63,743 bases of DNA from the NCBI RefSeq assembly GCF_049472675.1, contig NZ_JAPNXM010000013.1:1-63743 (forward strand), read 5' to 3'. Position 1 is the first letter of the stretch. Every line of letters begins with the position of its first letter. The DNA comes from Deferribacter thermophilus (GTDB lineage Bacteria > Chrysiogenota > Deferribacteres > Deferribacterales > Deferribacteraceae). Below are positions 29,109 to 38,898 of this stretch, one piece after another. The translations under genes and the position numbers were made by a program. The notes beneath the pieces were generated by a model, which was not told the DNA's origin, ran no database searches, and saw only the letters and a list, made by a program, of their open reading frames with translations.

Positions 29109-29143
29109 TTGACAATTTTGTCAACTTTTGACAATTTTTGTCA
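29109..29143. promoter_or_regulatory. Paired operator-like palindromes upstream of the pilin gene
   Basis: Two palindromes, TTGACAA-TT-TTGTCAA (29109-29124) and TGACAA-TTT-TTGTCA (29129-29143), have centres about 20 bp apart, so they lie on the same face of the helix. They are roughly 100-135 bp upstream of the sigma-54 promoter, where an enhancer-binding activator such as PilR would be expected. Confidence 0.6.
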
Positions 29144-29244
29144 GCAACTATTATGCTTGAGCTAAAAAATATTTTGATGATATTAAAAAATAGCTAATAA
29201 ACAAAGAATTGGAATTTTATTTTTAGCACCTTAATATTAAATTT

Positions 29245-29260
29245 TGGCATGTCACTTGCT
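29245..29260 (+). promoter_or_regulatory. Sigma-54 promoter of the pilin gene
   Basis: TGGCAT-N5-TTGCT with the invariant GG (29246-29247) and GC (29258-29259) exactly ten bases apart, 36 bases before the pilA start. This is close to the TGGCAC-N5-TTGC consensus. Confidence 0.8.
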
Positions 29261-29295
29261 TAAGAAATTACTGAAAACCTATTAAGGAGGTAAAT

Positions 29296-29658
29296 ATGAA
29301 GAAAACGAACAAAAAAGGTTTTACTTTAATTGAGTTGCTCGTAGTTGTAGCAATCATAGGTATCTTAGCTGCTATCGCTATCCCCCAATATGCTAAGTAC
29401 AGAAAAAACGCAGCTGCAGCCAATGCAGAAGCAGGTTTTACTAATGCTATCAAAGAATTAATTGCTCAAGTCACAGATAATGAAAGTGCTGATAATATAA
29501 CAAGAACTATTGGTTCCACCGATGTTACTTTCACTTATGATAAAACTAATGACAATGTTTCTGCAGATAAATCTCAAGTTACTGTAAACGGAATTACAGT
29601 AGACTGTACTATCTCCAATGCTAATGGACAAGTATCTGTAGATTGTATTCCACAATAA
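29296..29658 (+). CDS. pilA: Type IV major pilin
   Basis: A 120-residue prepilin with leader MKKTNKKG, cleavage before FTLIELLVVVAIIGILAAIA and Glu+5. A short globular domain holds two Cys (VDC and VDC near the end), which may form the D-loop disulfide. The length suits the short pilins of deltaproteobacterial or Deferribacteres type. A TAAGGAGG Shine-Dalgarno, a sigma-54 promoter and upstream activator palindromes are present, and a terminator follows. The assembly genes are not in this window. Confidence 0.88.
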   Translation: MKKTNKKGFTLIELLVVVAIIGILAAIAIPQYAKYRKNAAAANAEAGFTNAIKELIAQVTDNESADNITRTIGSTDVTFTYDKTNDNVSADKSQVTVNGITVDCTISNANGQVSVDCIPQ

Positions 29659-29670
29659 AAAAATTAAGGA

Positions 29671-29697
29671 GAGGAGAATAATTTCTCTCCTCTCTTC
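29671..29697 (+). terminator. Terminator after the pilin gene
   Basis: The stem GAGAGGAGA / TCTCCTCTC with an eight-base loop, followed by TTCTTAATT, lies 13 bases after the pilA stop. Confidence 0.75.
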
Positions 29698-29877
29698 TTA
29701 ATTAGATTTATAGTTTATTAAATTTTTTATTTATATATTTACATAATTACGATACAGGTATAGCTAGTTTTATGTAAACACACTAATTTTATCTAAGCTA
29801 TTTTTCCTCTTATATTCCAATTTTATAAAATTCAACCATATAAGCTGGATCTAACTGATAGTTAAAGAAATAAGAAA

Positions 29878-29951
29878 TCGGGGCGACTGGATTTGAACCA
29901 GCGACCACACGCGCCCCATGCGTGTGCGCTACCAGGCTGCGCCACGCCCCG
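29878..29951 (-). tRNA. tRNA-Pro(GGG)
   Basis: A complete cloverleaf on the minus strand: acceptor CGGGGCG / CGCCCCG, D-arm GCGC/GCGC, anticodon stem CACGC/GCGTG with loop ATGGGGC (anticodon GGG), and T-loop TTCAAAT. CCA is not encoded. Confidence 0.93.
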
Positions 29952-29962
29952 TTTTGCAAGGT

Positions 29963-30277
29963 TTATTTTTTTAGCAAATTTAATATTTCTTGCAACTCTT
30001 TTTTGATATCTTCTTTATCAAATAAAATTTTATCCTTATCATTAGAAGAAAGGCGCTTTTTAGCGCCCTCTATCGTGAGCTTTTCATCATAAAGCAATGT
30101 CTTAATTTTCAATATCAAATCAATATGTTTTTTTGTGTATAATCTATGATTACTACCTATTTTAGATGGTTTTAATTGTTTAAACTCTTTTTCCCAAAAC
30201 CTTAAAACAGAAGGCTTTAACCCAGTAATTTTGCAAACTTCACTGATCTTATAATACAGCTTATCTGGATTATGCAT
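29963..30277 (-). CDS. MerR family transcriptional regulator
   Basis: A 104-residue protein whose N-terminal half is a MerR-type winged helix-turn-helix: YYKISEVCKITGLKPSVLRFWEKEF, then HRLYTKKHIDLILKI. The C-terminal half is a short helix without an evident effector domain. It overlaps ihfA by eight bases, a common arrangement (pheT-ihfA-merR in many bacteria), where its targets are largely unknown. Confidence 0.8.
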   Translation of the reverse strand: MHNPDKLYYKISEVCKITGLKPSVLRFWEKEFKQLKPSKIGSNHRLYTKKHIDLILKIKTLLYDEKLTIEGAKKRLSSNDKDKILFDKEDIKKELQEILNLLKK

Positions 30278-30545
30278 TAACCTCTTCTTTAAATAAGTTA
30301 CTTGGTTTAAAAGAAACTACATATCTTGGAGGAATTACAACCTCTTCACCAGTTTTAGGGTTTCGCCCTACTCTTCTACCTCTAACTTTTACTTCAAAAT
30401 TACCAAAACCAGAAACTTTTACACTATTACCATTTAAAATTTCTTCTCTCATGGTAGTAAAAACCATATCAACTACATTAGCAATATCCTTTTTTGTTAT
30501 ACCTAACTGATTATAAATTTTTTCAACGATGTCAGCTTTTGTCAT
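30270..30545 (-). CDS. ihfA: Integration host factor alpha subunit / HU family protein
   Basis: About 91 residues of the HU/IHF fold: MTKADIVEKIYNQLG, VKVSGFGNFEVKVRGRRVGRNPKTGEEV with the DNA-minor-groove arm RNPKTGE. The ATG at 30545 follows a GGAGGTG site; the frame is open further upstream but without a start signal. The Arg-rich VRGRRVGRNPKTG form and the MerR neighbour favour IhfA over HU. IHF would be useful for sigma-54 promoters such as that of pilA. Confidence 0.85.
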   Translation of the reverse strand: MTKADIVEKIYNQLGITKKDIANVVDMVFTTMREEILNGNSVKVSGFGNFEVKVRGRRVGRNPKTGEEVVIPPRYVVSFKPSNLFKEEVNA

Positions 30546-30609
30546 AGGACACCTCCATATTTTAAGTTTAATCAAAAAGGTTTTATATGTCAATAAGTTT
30601 GATAAACTA

Positions 30610-31218
30610 TTAGATTAATTCTTCAAAATTTATATTTTTCGGATTTCTTAAAACTTTAATATTTTTTAATTCAGAAATGTCAATAATTGTTGATGGAACA
30701 TTTGAATTTGTATTTCCAGCTATAGCATATTTTAAATCTTTACTAAAAAAATTATAAATATCGCTTAAGTTAGTTAAACTTGATTCATCTGAAATATTTA
30801 CACTTGTTGAAGTTATCGGTTGAGAAAATCTAATGGCTTCAGTAAGAACTTTCCTCGAGGGCATTCTAACTGCAATCTTTCCATTTTGAACCAAATATTC
30901 TGGTAATCTCTTATTAGCATAAAAAATAAATGTAAAAGGGCCTGGCCAAAACTTATGAATAATTTTTTCATGCTCATTTGTAAAAAACTTTCTGTCTATT
31001 AGTTCATAGAGTTGCTTTTCACTTCCTATTAAAGTTATAAAAGTCTTACCTTTATCCCTTTTTTTAATTTCATAAATTTTATTGTTTGCCTCTTCATTCA
31101 AATAACAAGCACCGATACCGTAAATGGTATCGGTGGGATAAATAAAAGGCTGATTACTTTTATCTGATAGATGAATTACCTTTATAAAATTTTCTACAGT
31201 TTCTTTAAATATTATCAT
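30610..31218 (-). CDS. tsaC: L-threonylcarbamoyladenylate synthase
   Basis: A 202-residue Sua5/YciO/YrdC protein: PFIYPTDTIYGIGACYLNE, KRDKGKTFITLIGS, FWPGPFTFIF, VRMPSRK and PITSTSVNISDE. It makes threonylcarbamoyl-AMP for the t6A modification of ANN-decoding tRNAs. It follows purE directly with no gap, so it is co-transcribed. Confidence 0.88.
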   Translation of the reverse strand: MIIFKETVENFIKVIHLSDKSNQPFIYPTDTIYGIGACYLNEEANNKIYEIKKRDKGKTFITLIGSEKQLYELIDRKFFTNEHEKIIHKFWPGPFTFIFYANKRLPEYLVQNGKIAVRMPSRKVLTEAIRFSQPITSTSVNISDESSLTNLSDIYNFFSKDLKYAIAGNTNSNVPSTIIDISELKNIKVLRNPKNINFEELI

Positions 31219-31716
31219 TTAGTCACCCAATAGTTTTTGAACTTCTTCGTTATCCTTAATTACTTTATCTTTTATTTGTTGCCTATATTCTTTTAACTTT
31301 TTGTTAATCTCTGGATATTTTACTCCTAAAATCTGACATGCAAAAATTGCAGCATTTTTTGCACCAGCATTACCAATAGCCATAGTGGCAACAGGGATAC
31401 CACCTGGCATTTGAACCATAGATAACAGTGCATCAATACCACCAAGAGATGTAGCTGCCACTGGCACAGCTATTACAGGTAGTGATGTCTCACTTGCAAC
31501 CACACCAGCTAAATGAGCAGCTGCACCAGCTATAGCTATAATCACTTCAAGGCCTCTACTTTCTGCTGTTCTTGACCACTCACTTGTCCTTTCGGGTGTC
31601 CTGTGAGCACTTGATACAATTAATTCATAGTTAACACCGAAATCGTTTAAAACATCGATTACTGATTTTGCTACAGGAAAATCTGACTTGCTACCTATAA
31701 TAATCCCTACTTTCAT
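31219..31716 (-). CDS. purE: N5-carboxyaminoimidazole ribonucleotide mutase
   Basis: A 165-residue class I PurE: VGIIIGSKSDFPVAK, SAHRTPERTSEW, IAIAGAAAHLAGVVAS, PVAATSLGGIDALLSMVQMPGG and TMAIGNAGAKNAA. It converts N5-CAIR to CAIR in purine synthesis. It overlaps purD by four bases. Confidence 0.94.
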   Translation of the reverse strand: MKVGIIIGSKSDFPVAKSVIDVLNDFGVNYELIVSSAHRTPERTSEWSRTAESRGLEVIIAIAGAAAHLAGVVASETSLPVIAVPVAATSLGGIDALLSMVQMPGGIPVATMAIGNAGAKNAAIFACQILGVKYPEINKKLKEYRQQIKDKVIKDNEEVQKLLGD

Positions 31717-32996
31717 GATAACCTCCTCAATGCTTTTGCTCCAATATCTTTTCTATAGTGCATATCTTTAAAATTGATTTTTTCTACCGCTTTATAAACA
31801 TTATCAATAGCTGTCTTTAAATCTTTGGCACGACATGTAACACCAAGTACTCTACCCCCATTTGTCAATATCTTACTATTTTCAAGTTTTGTACCAGCAT
31901 GAAAGACTTTGATATTCTCTAATTTTTCAGCATCTTCAATCCCTGTTATTTCGTAACCTTTTTTATATGATTTTGGATAGCCTCCAGAGGCTAAAACAAC
32001 ACAAATAGTAGCATCTTCATACCACTCTACATTCACATCAGAAAGATTACCATCAATAGCGCTTAAAATGATTGGAACAATATCTGACTTCATTTTATAT
32101 AAAACAGGTTGTGTTTCTGGATCACCAAAACGGCAGTTAAACTCCAATACTTTAGGCCCATCTTGAGTAATCATTAACCCTGCATAAATAATCCCTTTAT
32201 AAACAATTCCTCTTCTATTTAACTCATTTATTAATGGCTTAGCAATATTTTCTGTAGTAAAGCTAAAAATTTCATCTGTAACCACAGGAGCTGGAGAGTA
32301 AGCTCCCATCCCTCCTGTATTTGGCCCCTCGTCATTGTCATATACAGGCTTGTGATCCTGACTTGAAACAAGAGGTAGTACATGTTTTCCATCTGTAAAA
32401 GCAAGATATGAAGCCTCTTCCCCTTCTAAAAATTCTTCAATTACTACTTTTTCACCTGATTTACCAAAAACTTTGTCTATAAATATCTCTTTTAAAGCTG
32501 AAATGGCTTCTTCTACAGTTTTTGCAACCGTTACCCCCTTTCCTGCTGCAAGTCCATCAGCCTTTACAACTATTGGAGCGCCCTTTTCTTCAATATATTT
32601 TTTTGCAGCATCAAATTCTGAAAACTCTTTATACTCGGCTGTAGGAATCCCTGCACTAAACATGATTTCTTTGGCAAATGCTTTACTTGCCTCAATCATT
32701 GCAGCTTCTTTCTTTGGGCCAAAAATCTTTAATCCATTCTTTTCAAATTCATCTACAATCCCTTTCGCAAGAGGATCTTCTGGCCCTACTACTGTTAAAT
32801 CTATTTTTTCTTTTTTAGCAAATGTAATGAGCCCCTCAAAATCATTAGCATTTATATCTACATTATCACATTTCTCTTCTAAAGCTGTCCCAGCATTACC
32901 TGGAGCTACAAATACTTTTTCTACCAAATTACTTTGAGCTATCTTCCAGTTCAAAGCATGCTCTCTACCACCAGAACCAACAACCAATACTTTCAT
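31713..32996 (-). CDS. purD: Phosphoribosylamine-glycine ligase
   Basis: A 427-residue ATP-grasp enzyme joining phosphoribosylamine and glycine. Markers are VLVVGSGGREHALNWK, VGPEDPLAKGIVDEF, VVKADGLAAGKGVTVA, ENTGGMGAYSP in the form DEGPNTGGMGAYSPAP, and EFNCRFGDPETQP. It forms an operon with purH upstream and purE downstream. Confidence 0.95.
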   Translation of the reverse strand: MKVLVVGSGGREHALNWKIAQSNLVEKVFVAPGNAGTALEEKCDNVDINANDFEGLITFAKKEKIDLTVVGPEDPLAKGIVDEFEKNGLKIFGPKKEAAMIEASKAFAKEIMFSAGIPTAEYKEFSEFDAAKKYIEEKGAPIVVKADGLAAGKGVTVAKTVEEAISALKEIFIDKVFGKSGEKVVIEEFLEGEEASYLAFTDGKHVLPLVSSQDHKPVYDNDEGPNTGGMGAYSPAPVVTDEIFSFTTENIAKPLINELNRRGIVYKGIIYAGLMITQDGPKVLEFNCRFGDPETQPVLYKMKSDIVPIILSAIDGNLSDVNVEWYEDATICVVLASGGYPKSYKKGYEITGIEDAEKLENIKVFHAGTKLENSKILTNGGRVLGVTCRAKDLKTAIDNVYKAVEKINFKDMHYRKDIGAKALRRLS

Positions 32997-33008
32997 AAAC
33001 CACCCCTT

Positions 33009-34556
33009 TTAATGTTTAAAATGTCTCATACCTGTAAAAATCATCGCAATATTATGCTCATTTGCTGCTTCTATTACTTCATTATCCCTTATTGAACCAC
33101 CAGGCTGAATAATTGCTGTAATACCATTTTTTGCAGCTTCATCCACTGAATCTCTAAAAGGGAAAAATGCATCTGATGCCATAACACAGCCATTAAGCGA
33201 TTTTCTAGCTTTCATCGCTGCAATAATACTTGAATCTACTCTACTCATTTGGCCTGCACCAATACCTATAGTTTGATTTTTGTTAGCATAAACTATTGCG
33301 TTTGATTTTACATGTTTTACAACTATCCAGGCAAACTTTAAAGCTTCAAGCTCTTCTTCTGTTGGTTTTCTTTTTGTAACAACTTTTAAACCATGCTCTT
33401 TATCAAAATTTTCCAAATCTCTATCCTGTAATAAAAACCCACCAACAACTTTCTTAACATCAAACTCATTATCTTTTATTTGATTTAAATCGCCAGTTTT
33501 TATCAATCTCAAATTTTTCTTTGTAGTCAAAATATCCAGTGCTTCCTTATCAAAATCTGGTGCAATAACAACTTCTAAAAATAGCTCTTTTAATTTTTCA
33601 GCTGTTTCTTTATTTAAAATTTTGTTAAAGGCAACAATCCCACCAAAAGCACTTACAGGGTCACATTCTAATGCAAAGTTATATGCATCAAGGAGATTAT
33701 CAGCTATTCCTACTCCACAAGGGTTTGTATGTTTAATAATTACTGCTGCAGGTTTGTCAAACTCTTTAACGAGCTCCAATGCAGCATTTATATCAATAAT
33801 ATTGTTAAATGATAATTCTTTACCATGTAACTGCTTAGATGTAGAAACTGAAACCTCTTTTATCAAAGGTGATTTATAAAAAGCTGCTTTTTGATGAGGA
33901 TTTTCACCATAACGCAAATCTTGAGCTTTTCTCATAGGTAATGAAATTTCATCTGGAAAATCTATTTTGCAAACCTTATTAAAATAATTAGAAATCAGTG
34001 CATCGTAAACTGCAGTGTGAGTAAAAGCTTTTCTTGCAAGATTTAATCTCATTTCATAGGTTATTCCACCATTTTTTATCTCATCAATGATTTTATTGTA
34101 GTCATTATTATCAACAACTATTGCGACATATTTATGGTTTTTGGCAGCACTCCTGACCATTGTAGGGCCGCCAATATCTATATTTTCTATAGCTTCATCA
34201 AATCTCACACCCTCTTTTGCAACAGTTTTCTCAAAAGGGTATAAATTTACAACAACTAAATCTATATGAACTAACCCCATTTCTTTCATAACAAGTTGAT
34301 GGTTTTCGTTATCTCTAATATTCAGTATTCCAGCATGAACCTTTGGATGAAGAGTTTTTACCCTTCCATCTAAAATTTCTGGAAATCCTGTAAAATCAGA
34401 AATTTCCACAATATCAATACCATTTTCTTTTAAAAGTTTTGCTGTGCCACCAGTAGAAATGATTTCAATACCAAGATTTACAAGCTCCCTGGCAAATTCT
34501 ACAATACCACTTTTTTCTGATACACTTATTAAAGCTCTTTTAGGAATTAAGTTCAT
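33009..34556 (-). CDS. purH: Bifunctional AICAR transformylase/IMP cyclohydrolase
   Basis: About 515 residues. The N-terminal IMP cyclohydrolase domain has RALISVSEKSGIVEFA and ISTGGTAKLL; the C-terminal formyltransferase has LRYGENPHQKAAFY, KHTNPCGVG, DPVSAFGGI and SDAFFPFRDSVDEAA. It performs the last two steps of IMP synthesis. The ATG at 34556 overlaps the end of lspA by 17 bases and has an AAAGG/GGGGGG site upstream. Confidence 0.94.
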   Translation of the reverse strand: MNLIPKRALISVSEKSGIVEFARELVNLGIEIISTGGTAKLLKENGIDIVEISDFTGFPEILDGRVKTLHPKVHAGILNIRDNENHQLVMKEMGLVHIDLVVVNLYPFEKTVAKEGVRFDEAIENIDIGGPTMVRSAAKNHKYVAIVVDNNDYNKIIDEIKNGGITYEMRLNLARKAFTHTAVYDALISNYFNKVCKIDFPDEISLPMRKAQDLRYGENPHQKAAFYKSPLIKEVSVSTSKQLHGKELSFNNIIDINAALELVKEFDKPAAVIIKHTNPCGVGIADNLLDAYNFALECDPVSAFGGIVAFNKILNKETAEKLKELFLEVVIAPDFDKEALDILTTKKNLRLIKTGDLNQIKDNEFDVKKVVGGFLLQDRDLENFDKEHGLKVVTKRKPTEEELEALKFAWIVVKHVKSNAIVYANKNQTIGIGAGQMSRVDSSIIAAMKARKSLNGCVMASDAFFPFRDSVDEAAKNGITAIIQPGGSIRDNEVIEAANEHNIAMIFTGMRHFKH

Positions 34557-35034
34557 TACCTTTTTCCCCCCTTTTATCAAATATTATATCCAATAGAAGA
34601 AAAAATATCCCTACACTAATTGCCGAATCAGCCACATTAAAAGCAGGCCAATGATAATTTCCAACATAAAAATCTAAAAAATCAACAACCTTTCCAATAA
34701 AAAGTCTATCTATAAAATTTCCAAAGGCTCCACCTAAAATTAATGCATAAGAAAGTTTCCTTAAAAAAGATTTATTTTCTTTTACAAAAAGATATATAAC
34801 TATAAAAATAGCAATTATTGTAATTATAACAAAAAATATTTGTCTATAGCTTTCATTAAGTGTAGCCAAAAAGCCAAAAGCAGCTCCTGGATTGAGTATA
34901 TAAGTTAGGTTAAAAAAACCTTTTATGATTGGCTTTACTTCATATTGTTCAAAATTTGTTTTTATAAGATACTTTGTATATTGGTCTAATATTATGATAA
35001 TAAAAGTTAAAAAAAGTAACTTTTTATTTTTCAT
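34540..35034 (-). CDS. lspA: Lipoprotein signal peptidase
   Basis: A 164-residue aspartic membrane protease with four helices and the conserved LDQYTKYLI, NPGAAFGFL, GAFGNFIDRLFIGKVVDFLDF (in two parts) and FNVADSAI motifs; the catalytic Asp pair lies in FIDR and NVADS. It cleaves lipoprotein signal peptides before the lipidated Cys. It follows ileS, the classic ileS-lspA order. Confidence 0.93.
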   Translation of the reverse strand: MKNKKLLFLTFIIIILDQYTKYLIKTNFEQYEVKPIIKGFFNLTYILNPGAAFGFLATLNESYRQIFFVIITIIAIFIVIYLFVKENKSFLRKLSYALILGGAFGNFIDRLFIGKVVDFLDFYVGNYHWPAFNVADSAISVGIFFLLLDIIFDKRGEKGNELNS

Positions 35035-35085
35035 AAAACCCCCAGAATTGTTTGAAGAAAAAAAATGGGAGCATAATGCTCCCTT

Positions 35086-37887
35086 TTATATCAATTGATT
35101 AGCGCATCTTTCACATATTGTAGGGTGGTTATTTATTTTCCCCACACTATCAGCATGTACCCAGCAACGCTCACACTTTGGCAAACCAGAAGCTTCAACC
35201 TTTACTTTAATATCACCCTCTTCAGAGATATAACAATCCCCCATTCCATCAAAATCTTCCAAAACAAATTCAGAAACAATAAATATTTTTTCAATACCTT
35301 CATCAACTTCAAGTAGTTTTTCATTTACACCTTTTATTCCAACAGTAACTTTGGCATCTAATGAATGACCAATAATTTTCTCTCTCCTTGCAATTTCACA
35401 GGCTTTATTAATTTCACCTTTAAGCTTAGTCAAAAACTCCATCTTTTCAACCAAATCTACATCTTTAATATCTAATACTTCTGGAAATGTGTGAATAAAT
35501 ACAGACTCCTCTTTCCCATCAAAATTAGGTAAAAATTCCCATACCTCATCAGCAGTAAACGAAAGTATAGGATTCATTGCAATAGCCATCTCTTTAGCAA
35601 GGGTAAAGATAGCTGATTGAGCAGATCTCCTCTCAAAAGATTCACTCTTATATGCATAAACTCTATCTTTAATAATATCTAAATAAAAGGCAGAAAGATC
35701 ATTTATACAAAAATTTAAAAATGTATGGTAAAAAATATGAAATTGGTAATTTTCATAAGCTTTATAAATCCTCTTCTTAACCTCTTGCCATCTTATTAAA
35801 ATATATCTATCCAATTCTTTCATTTGCTCAAATGGAATTAAATCCTTATCTGGATTAAAATCATATAAATTGCCCAATAAATATCTCATAGTATTTCTAA
35901 TTTTTCTATAAGATTCTACAAGCCTTTTGATAATATCATTAGAAATCCTTACATCTTCTGTATAATCCTCAGCAGCAACCCACAATCTCAATATCTCTGC
36001 ACCATATTTGTCAATAATCTCATCTGGTGTAATAACATTTCCAAGTGATTTGGACATTTTAAATCCTTTACCATCTACAACAAATCCATGAGTAAGGACT
36101 TCTCTATATGGTGCTCTCCCTCTTGTGCCAACACTTTCCAAAAGTGAGCTATGAAACCAGCCTCTATGCTGATCGCTACCTTCTAGATACATATCAGCTG
36201 GCCATCCAAGTTCTTTTCTAACTTCACAAACGGCAGCATGACTTACACCAGAATCAAACCATACATCCAATATATCAGTCTCTTTTCTAATATTTTTACT
36301 GCCACATTTTGGACAAGATGTATCCCCAATAAAATATTCAACATCCTTTTCAAACCAGATATCAGCTCCATGTTTGTAAAATTCTGATAATACCTTCTCT
36401 TGAATTTCCTGATTTATGATTACTTCTCCACACTCTGCGCATAAAAACACTGCTATTGGGACACCCCAGCTCCTTTGCCTTGAAATACACCAGTCAGGCC
36501 TATTTTCTATCATAGAATAGATTCTGTTTCTTCCCCATTTAGGTATCCATTTTACATTTTTATCAATCTCTCCCAATGCTTTTTTTCTAAGGTCATTTTT
36601 CTCCATAGATATAAACCACTGTGGGGTCGCTCTAAAAACAACAGGGTTTTTACATCTCCAGCAGTGTGGGTATGAATGTTCTACCTTGTCTTGTCTAATA
36701 AGTGTTTTGTTTTCATCCATTAGATTGATTATATTCTGATTTGATTTAAAAATATTTTGCCCACCAAAGATCTCAGTGTCTTTCTTAAAATTACCATAAT
36801 CATCTACAGGATTCAAAATTTCTAACCCATATTTTAGACCGACTTCGTAGTCCTCCTGACCATGTCCAGGAGCAGTATGCACTAAACCAGTACCCTGTTC
36901 CAATGTTACATGGTTACCAAGGACAAAAAGTGAATTTCTGTTGTAAAAAGGGTGTTTTGCGTTTTTGTTTTCAATAACCTCAGGATTAAAGGTTTTGATA
37001 ATATCATACTCTTCAATTTCAAAAATTTTTACCAATCTTGCTACTAACTCTTTTGCTAAAATAAGGATCTCACCCTTTTCAATATTTTTATTATTAGATT
37101 TATTTACTTTTAAAAGCACATATTCAAACTCTGGGTTTAATGCTATTCCAAGGTTTGCAGGAATTGTCCATGGTGTTGTAGTCCAAATAACAGCATAGGC
37201 ATTTTCGCTTTCAATTTCTAAAGCTTTCTTTGCATCATCTTGTAAAGGGAATTTTACAAATATAGATGGTGAAGTATGTTCATGATATTCCACCTCAGCT
37301 TCAGCAAGAGCTGTAACACATGATATACACCAGTAAACAGGCTTCAACCCCTTATATGCACTACCATTATTAAAAAACTTATACAACTCTTTCAATGTAT
37401 TGGCTTCATACTCATAATCCATTGTAATATAAGGGTTATCCCAATCTCCCAAAACACCAAGTCTTTTAAACTCTTCTCTTTGAATATCAATAAATTTTTC
37501 AGCATATTCTCTACACAATTTCCTTTTTTCATGCTTTGGAATTAAATCTTTTTTATCCCCAAGCTGCTTATCAACCTGATGTTCAATAGGTAAACCATGA
37601 CAATCCCAACCAGGGATATAAGGTGTTTGAAATCCAAATCCCGATTTTGTTTTTATAACAAAATCTTTCAAAATTTTATTTAAAGCATGCCCCATGTGCA
37701 AATGTCCATTTGCATAAGGAGGGCCATCATGTAAAATATATTTTTTGTTAGGATCCCTTTTTGCTAAGATTTTCTCATAAATATTTAACTCATCCCATTT
37801 TTTTAATCTTGCAGGCTCATTTATAGTTAGATTTGCTTTCATAGGAAAATCTGTTTTTGGTAAATTGAGAGTATCTTTATAGTCCAT
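35086..37887 (-). CDS. ileS: Isoleucyl-tRNA synthetase
   Basis: A 933-residue class I synthetase. It has the HIGH motif as DGPPYANGHLHMGHALNK, the editing-domain TTPWTIPANLGIALNP, FDSGVSHAAV, KMSKSLGNVI (KMSKS) and a C-terminal zinc site (CERCWVH...CERCANQ). It heads the leftward ileS-lspA-purH-purD-purE-tsaC run. No T-box leader is evident in the short upstream region. Confidence 0.96.
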   Translation of the reverse strand: MDYKDTLNLPKTDFPMKANLTINEPARLKKWDELNIYEKILAKRDPNKKYILHDGPPYANGHLHMGHALNKILKDFVIKTKSGFGFQTPYIPGWDCHGLPIEHQVDKQLGDKKDLIPKHEKRKLCREYAEKFIDIQREEFKRLGVLGDWDNPYITMDYEYEANTLKELYKFFNNGSAYKGLKPVYWCISCVTALAEAEVEYHEHTSPSIFVKFPLQDDAKKALEIESENAYAVIWTTTPWTIPANLGIALNPEFEYVLLKVNKSNNKNIEKGEILILAKELVARLVKIFEIEEYDIIKTFNPEVIENKNAKHPFYNRNSLFVLGNHVTLEQGTGLVHTAPGHGQEDYEVGLKYGLEILNPVDDYGNFKKDTEIFGGQNIFKSNQNIINLMDENKTLIRQDKVEHSYPHCWRCKNPVVFRATPQWFISMEKNDLRKKALGEIDKNVKWIPKWGRNRIYSMIENRPDWCISRQRSWGVPIAVFLCAECGEVIINQEIQEKVLSEFYKHGADIWFEKDVEYFIGDTSCPKCGSKNIRKETDILDVWFDSGVSHAAVCEVRKELGWPADMYLEGSDQHRGWFHSSLLESVGTRGRAPYREVLTHGFVVDGKGFKMSKSLGNVITPDEIIDKYGAEILRLWVAAEDYTEDVRISNDIIKRLVESYRKIRNTMRYLLGNLYDFNPDKDLIPFEQMKELDRYILIRWQEVKKRIYKAYENYQFHIFYHTFLNFCINDLSAFYLDIIKDRVYAYKSESFERRSAQSAIFTLAKEMAIAMNPILSFTADEVWEFLPNFDGKEESVFIHTFPEVLDIKDVDLVEKMEFLTKLKGEINKACEIARREKIIGHSLDAKVTVGIKGVNEKLLEVDEGIEKIFIVSEFVLEDFDGMGDCYISEEGDIKVKVEASGLPKCERCWVHADSVGKINNHPTICERCANQLI

Positions 37888-38030
37888 AATTCCCCTACCT
37901 TATTTATTTTTTGGAAGTAGATTATTAGCACTAAACTTTTTTTAAATCAAGTTTATAATGAATTTTTTTAGGTTTACATTATCGAAGAAAAAAGATAAAT
38001 ATGAAGCTAAAAAAAGTTCGGAGGAAAAAA

Positions 38031-38858
38031 ATGAAAATTTCTAAATTTATATTAGTTATTATTTTTGCTTTTTACAGTTTAACCTTTGCCGATGTAAAAA
38101 CGGAGCTTATTGAAAACATCAAATCAAACTTTCAAAAAAGAGGATTAAAAGATGTCAAACTTAATGTAACAGTATTAAAAAAGCTAGATAAACCTAATGG
38201 TTATTACTTTCTTAAAGTTAATATTATGGATAAAAAAAATAATAGAGAAGCAACTCAATATATAATATCCGATGGTAAACTTTTAATTCCTGATATTGTT
38301 GAACTAAAAACAGGTAAAAGTCTAATTAAAGAATTAACCTTTAATTATGACACTGTTAATATTCCAATTAAAAATTTAACTCTTATTCAAGGAAATAAAA
38401 ATGCAAAACATATTATAATAAAAATTAGTGATTTTGAGTGCCCTTTCTGCAGAAAAGCATACGAATTCTTGGAACCTAAAATTAAAGATAGAAAAGATAT
38501 AGCATTTTATATGCTACATTATCCATTACCAATCCATAAAAAAGCTGTTATCTTTGCAAAAGTCTTTGAAGCTGGAATAACAATGGGTTATAATTTTACA
38601 AGTGAATTGTATAGTGGAAAATATGATAAAAAATCTGAAAATGAAATTATTGATGAGTTTGCAAAAAAAACAAACGACCCAGCAAAATTTAAGCAATTAG
38701 TTAACTCAAAAGAGATAATTGATAAAATTGAATATCATAAAAAATTAGCAGAAAAATACGGCTTTAGAGCTACTCCAGTGCTAATATTTGATGGAAAAAA
38801 AGTTGAAGGATTTGATCCAAAAATGATTGAAAAAGGATTAAAATCTTTTAAAAATTAG
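38031..38858 (+). CDS. DsbA/DsbC-like thioredoxin-fold periplasmic protein
   Basis: About 275 residues with a signal peptide (KFILVIIFAFYSLTFA) and a C-terminal thioredoxin fold. The active site CPFC lies in DFECPFCRKAYEF and the cis-Pro loop in FRATPVLIFDGKKVEGF. The N-terminal region (about 25-110) could be a dimerisation domain like that of DsbC/DsbG. It would make or isomerise disulfides in the periplasm. The ATG at 38031 follows GGAGG; an upstream in-frame ATG at 38001 lacks one. Confidence 0.82.
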   Translation: MKISKFILVIIFAFYSLTFADVKTELIENIKSNFQKRGLKDVKLNVTVLKKLDKPNGYYFLKVNIMDKKNNREATQYIISDGKLLIPDIVELKTGKSLIKELTFNYDTVNIPIKNLTLIQGNKNAKHIIIKISDFECPFCRKAYEFLEPKIKDRKDIAFYMLHYPLPIHKKAVIFAKVFEAGITMGYNFTSELYSGKYDKKSENEIIDEFAKKTNDPAKFKQLVNSKEIIDKIEYHKKLAEKYGFRATPVLIFDGKKVEGFDPKMIEKGLKSFKN

Positions 38859-38898
38859 TTGACATTTAATAAGATTTATAATATACAATCCAACCGTT

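Noticed and set aside
32473..32937. A 154-codon plus-strand frame opposite purD
   Set aside because: It lies entirely antisense to a strongly conserved enzyme gene and has no start signal.
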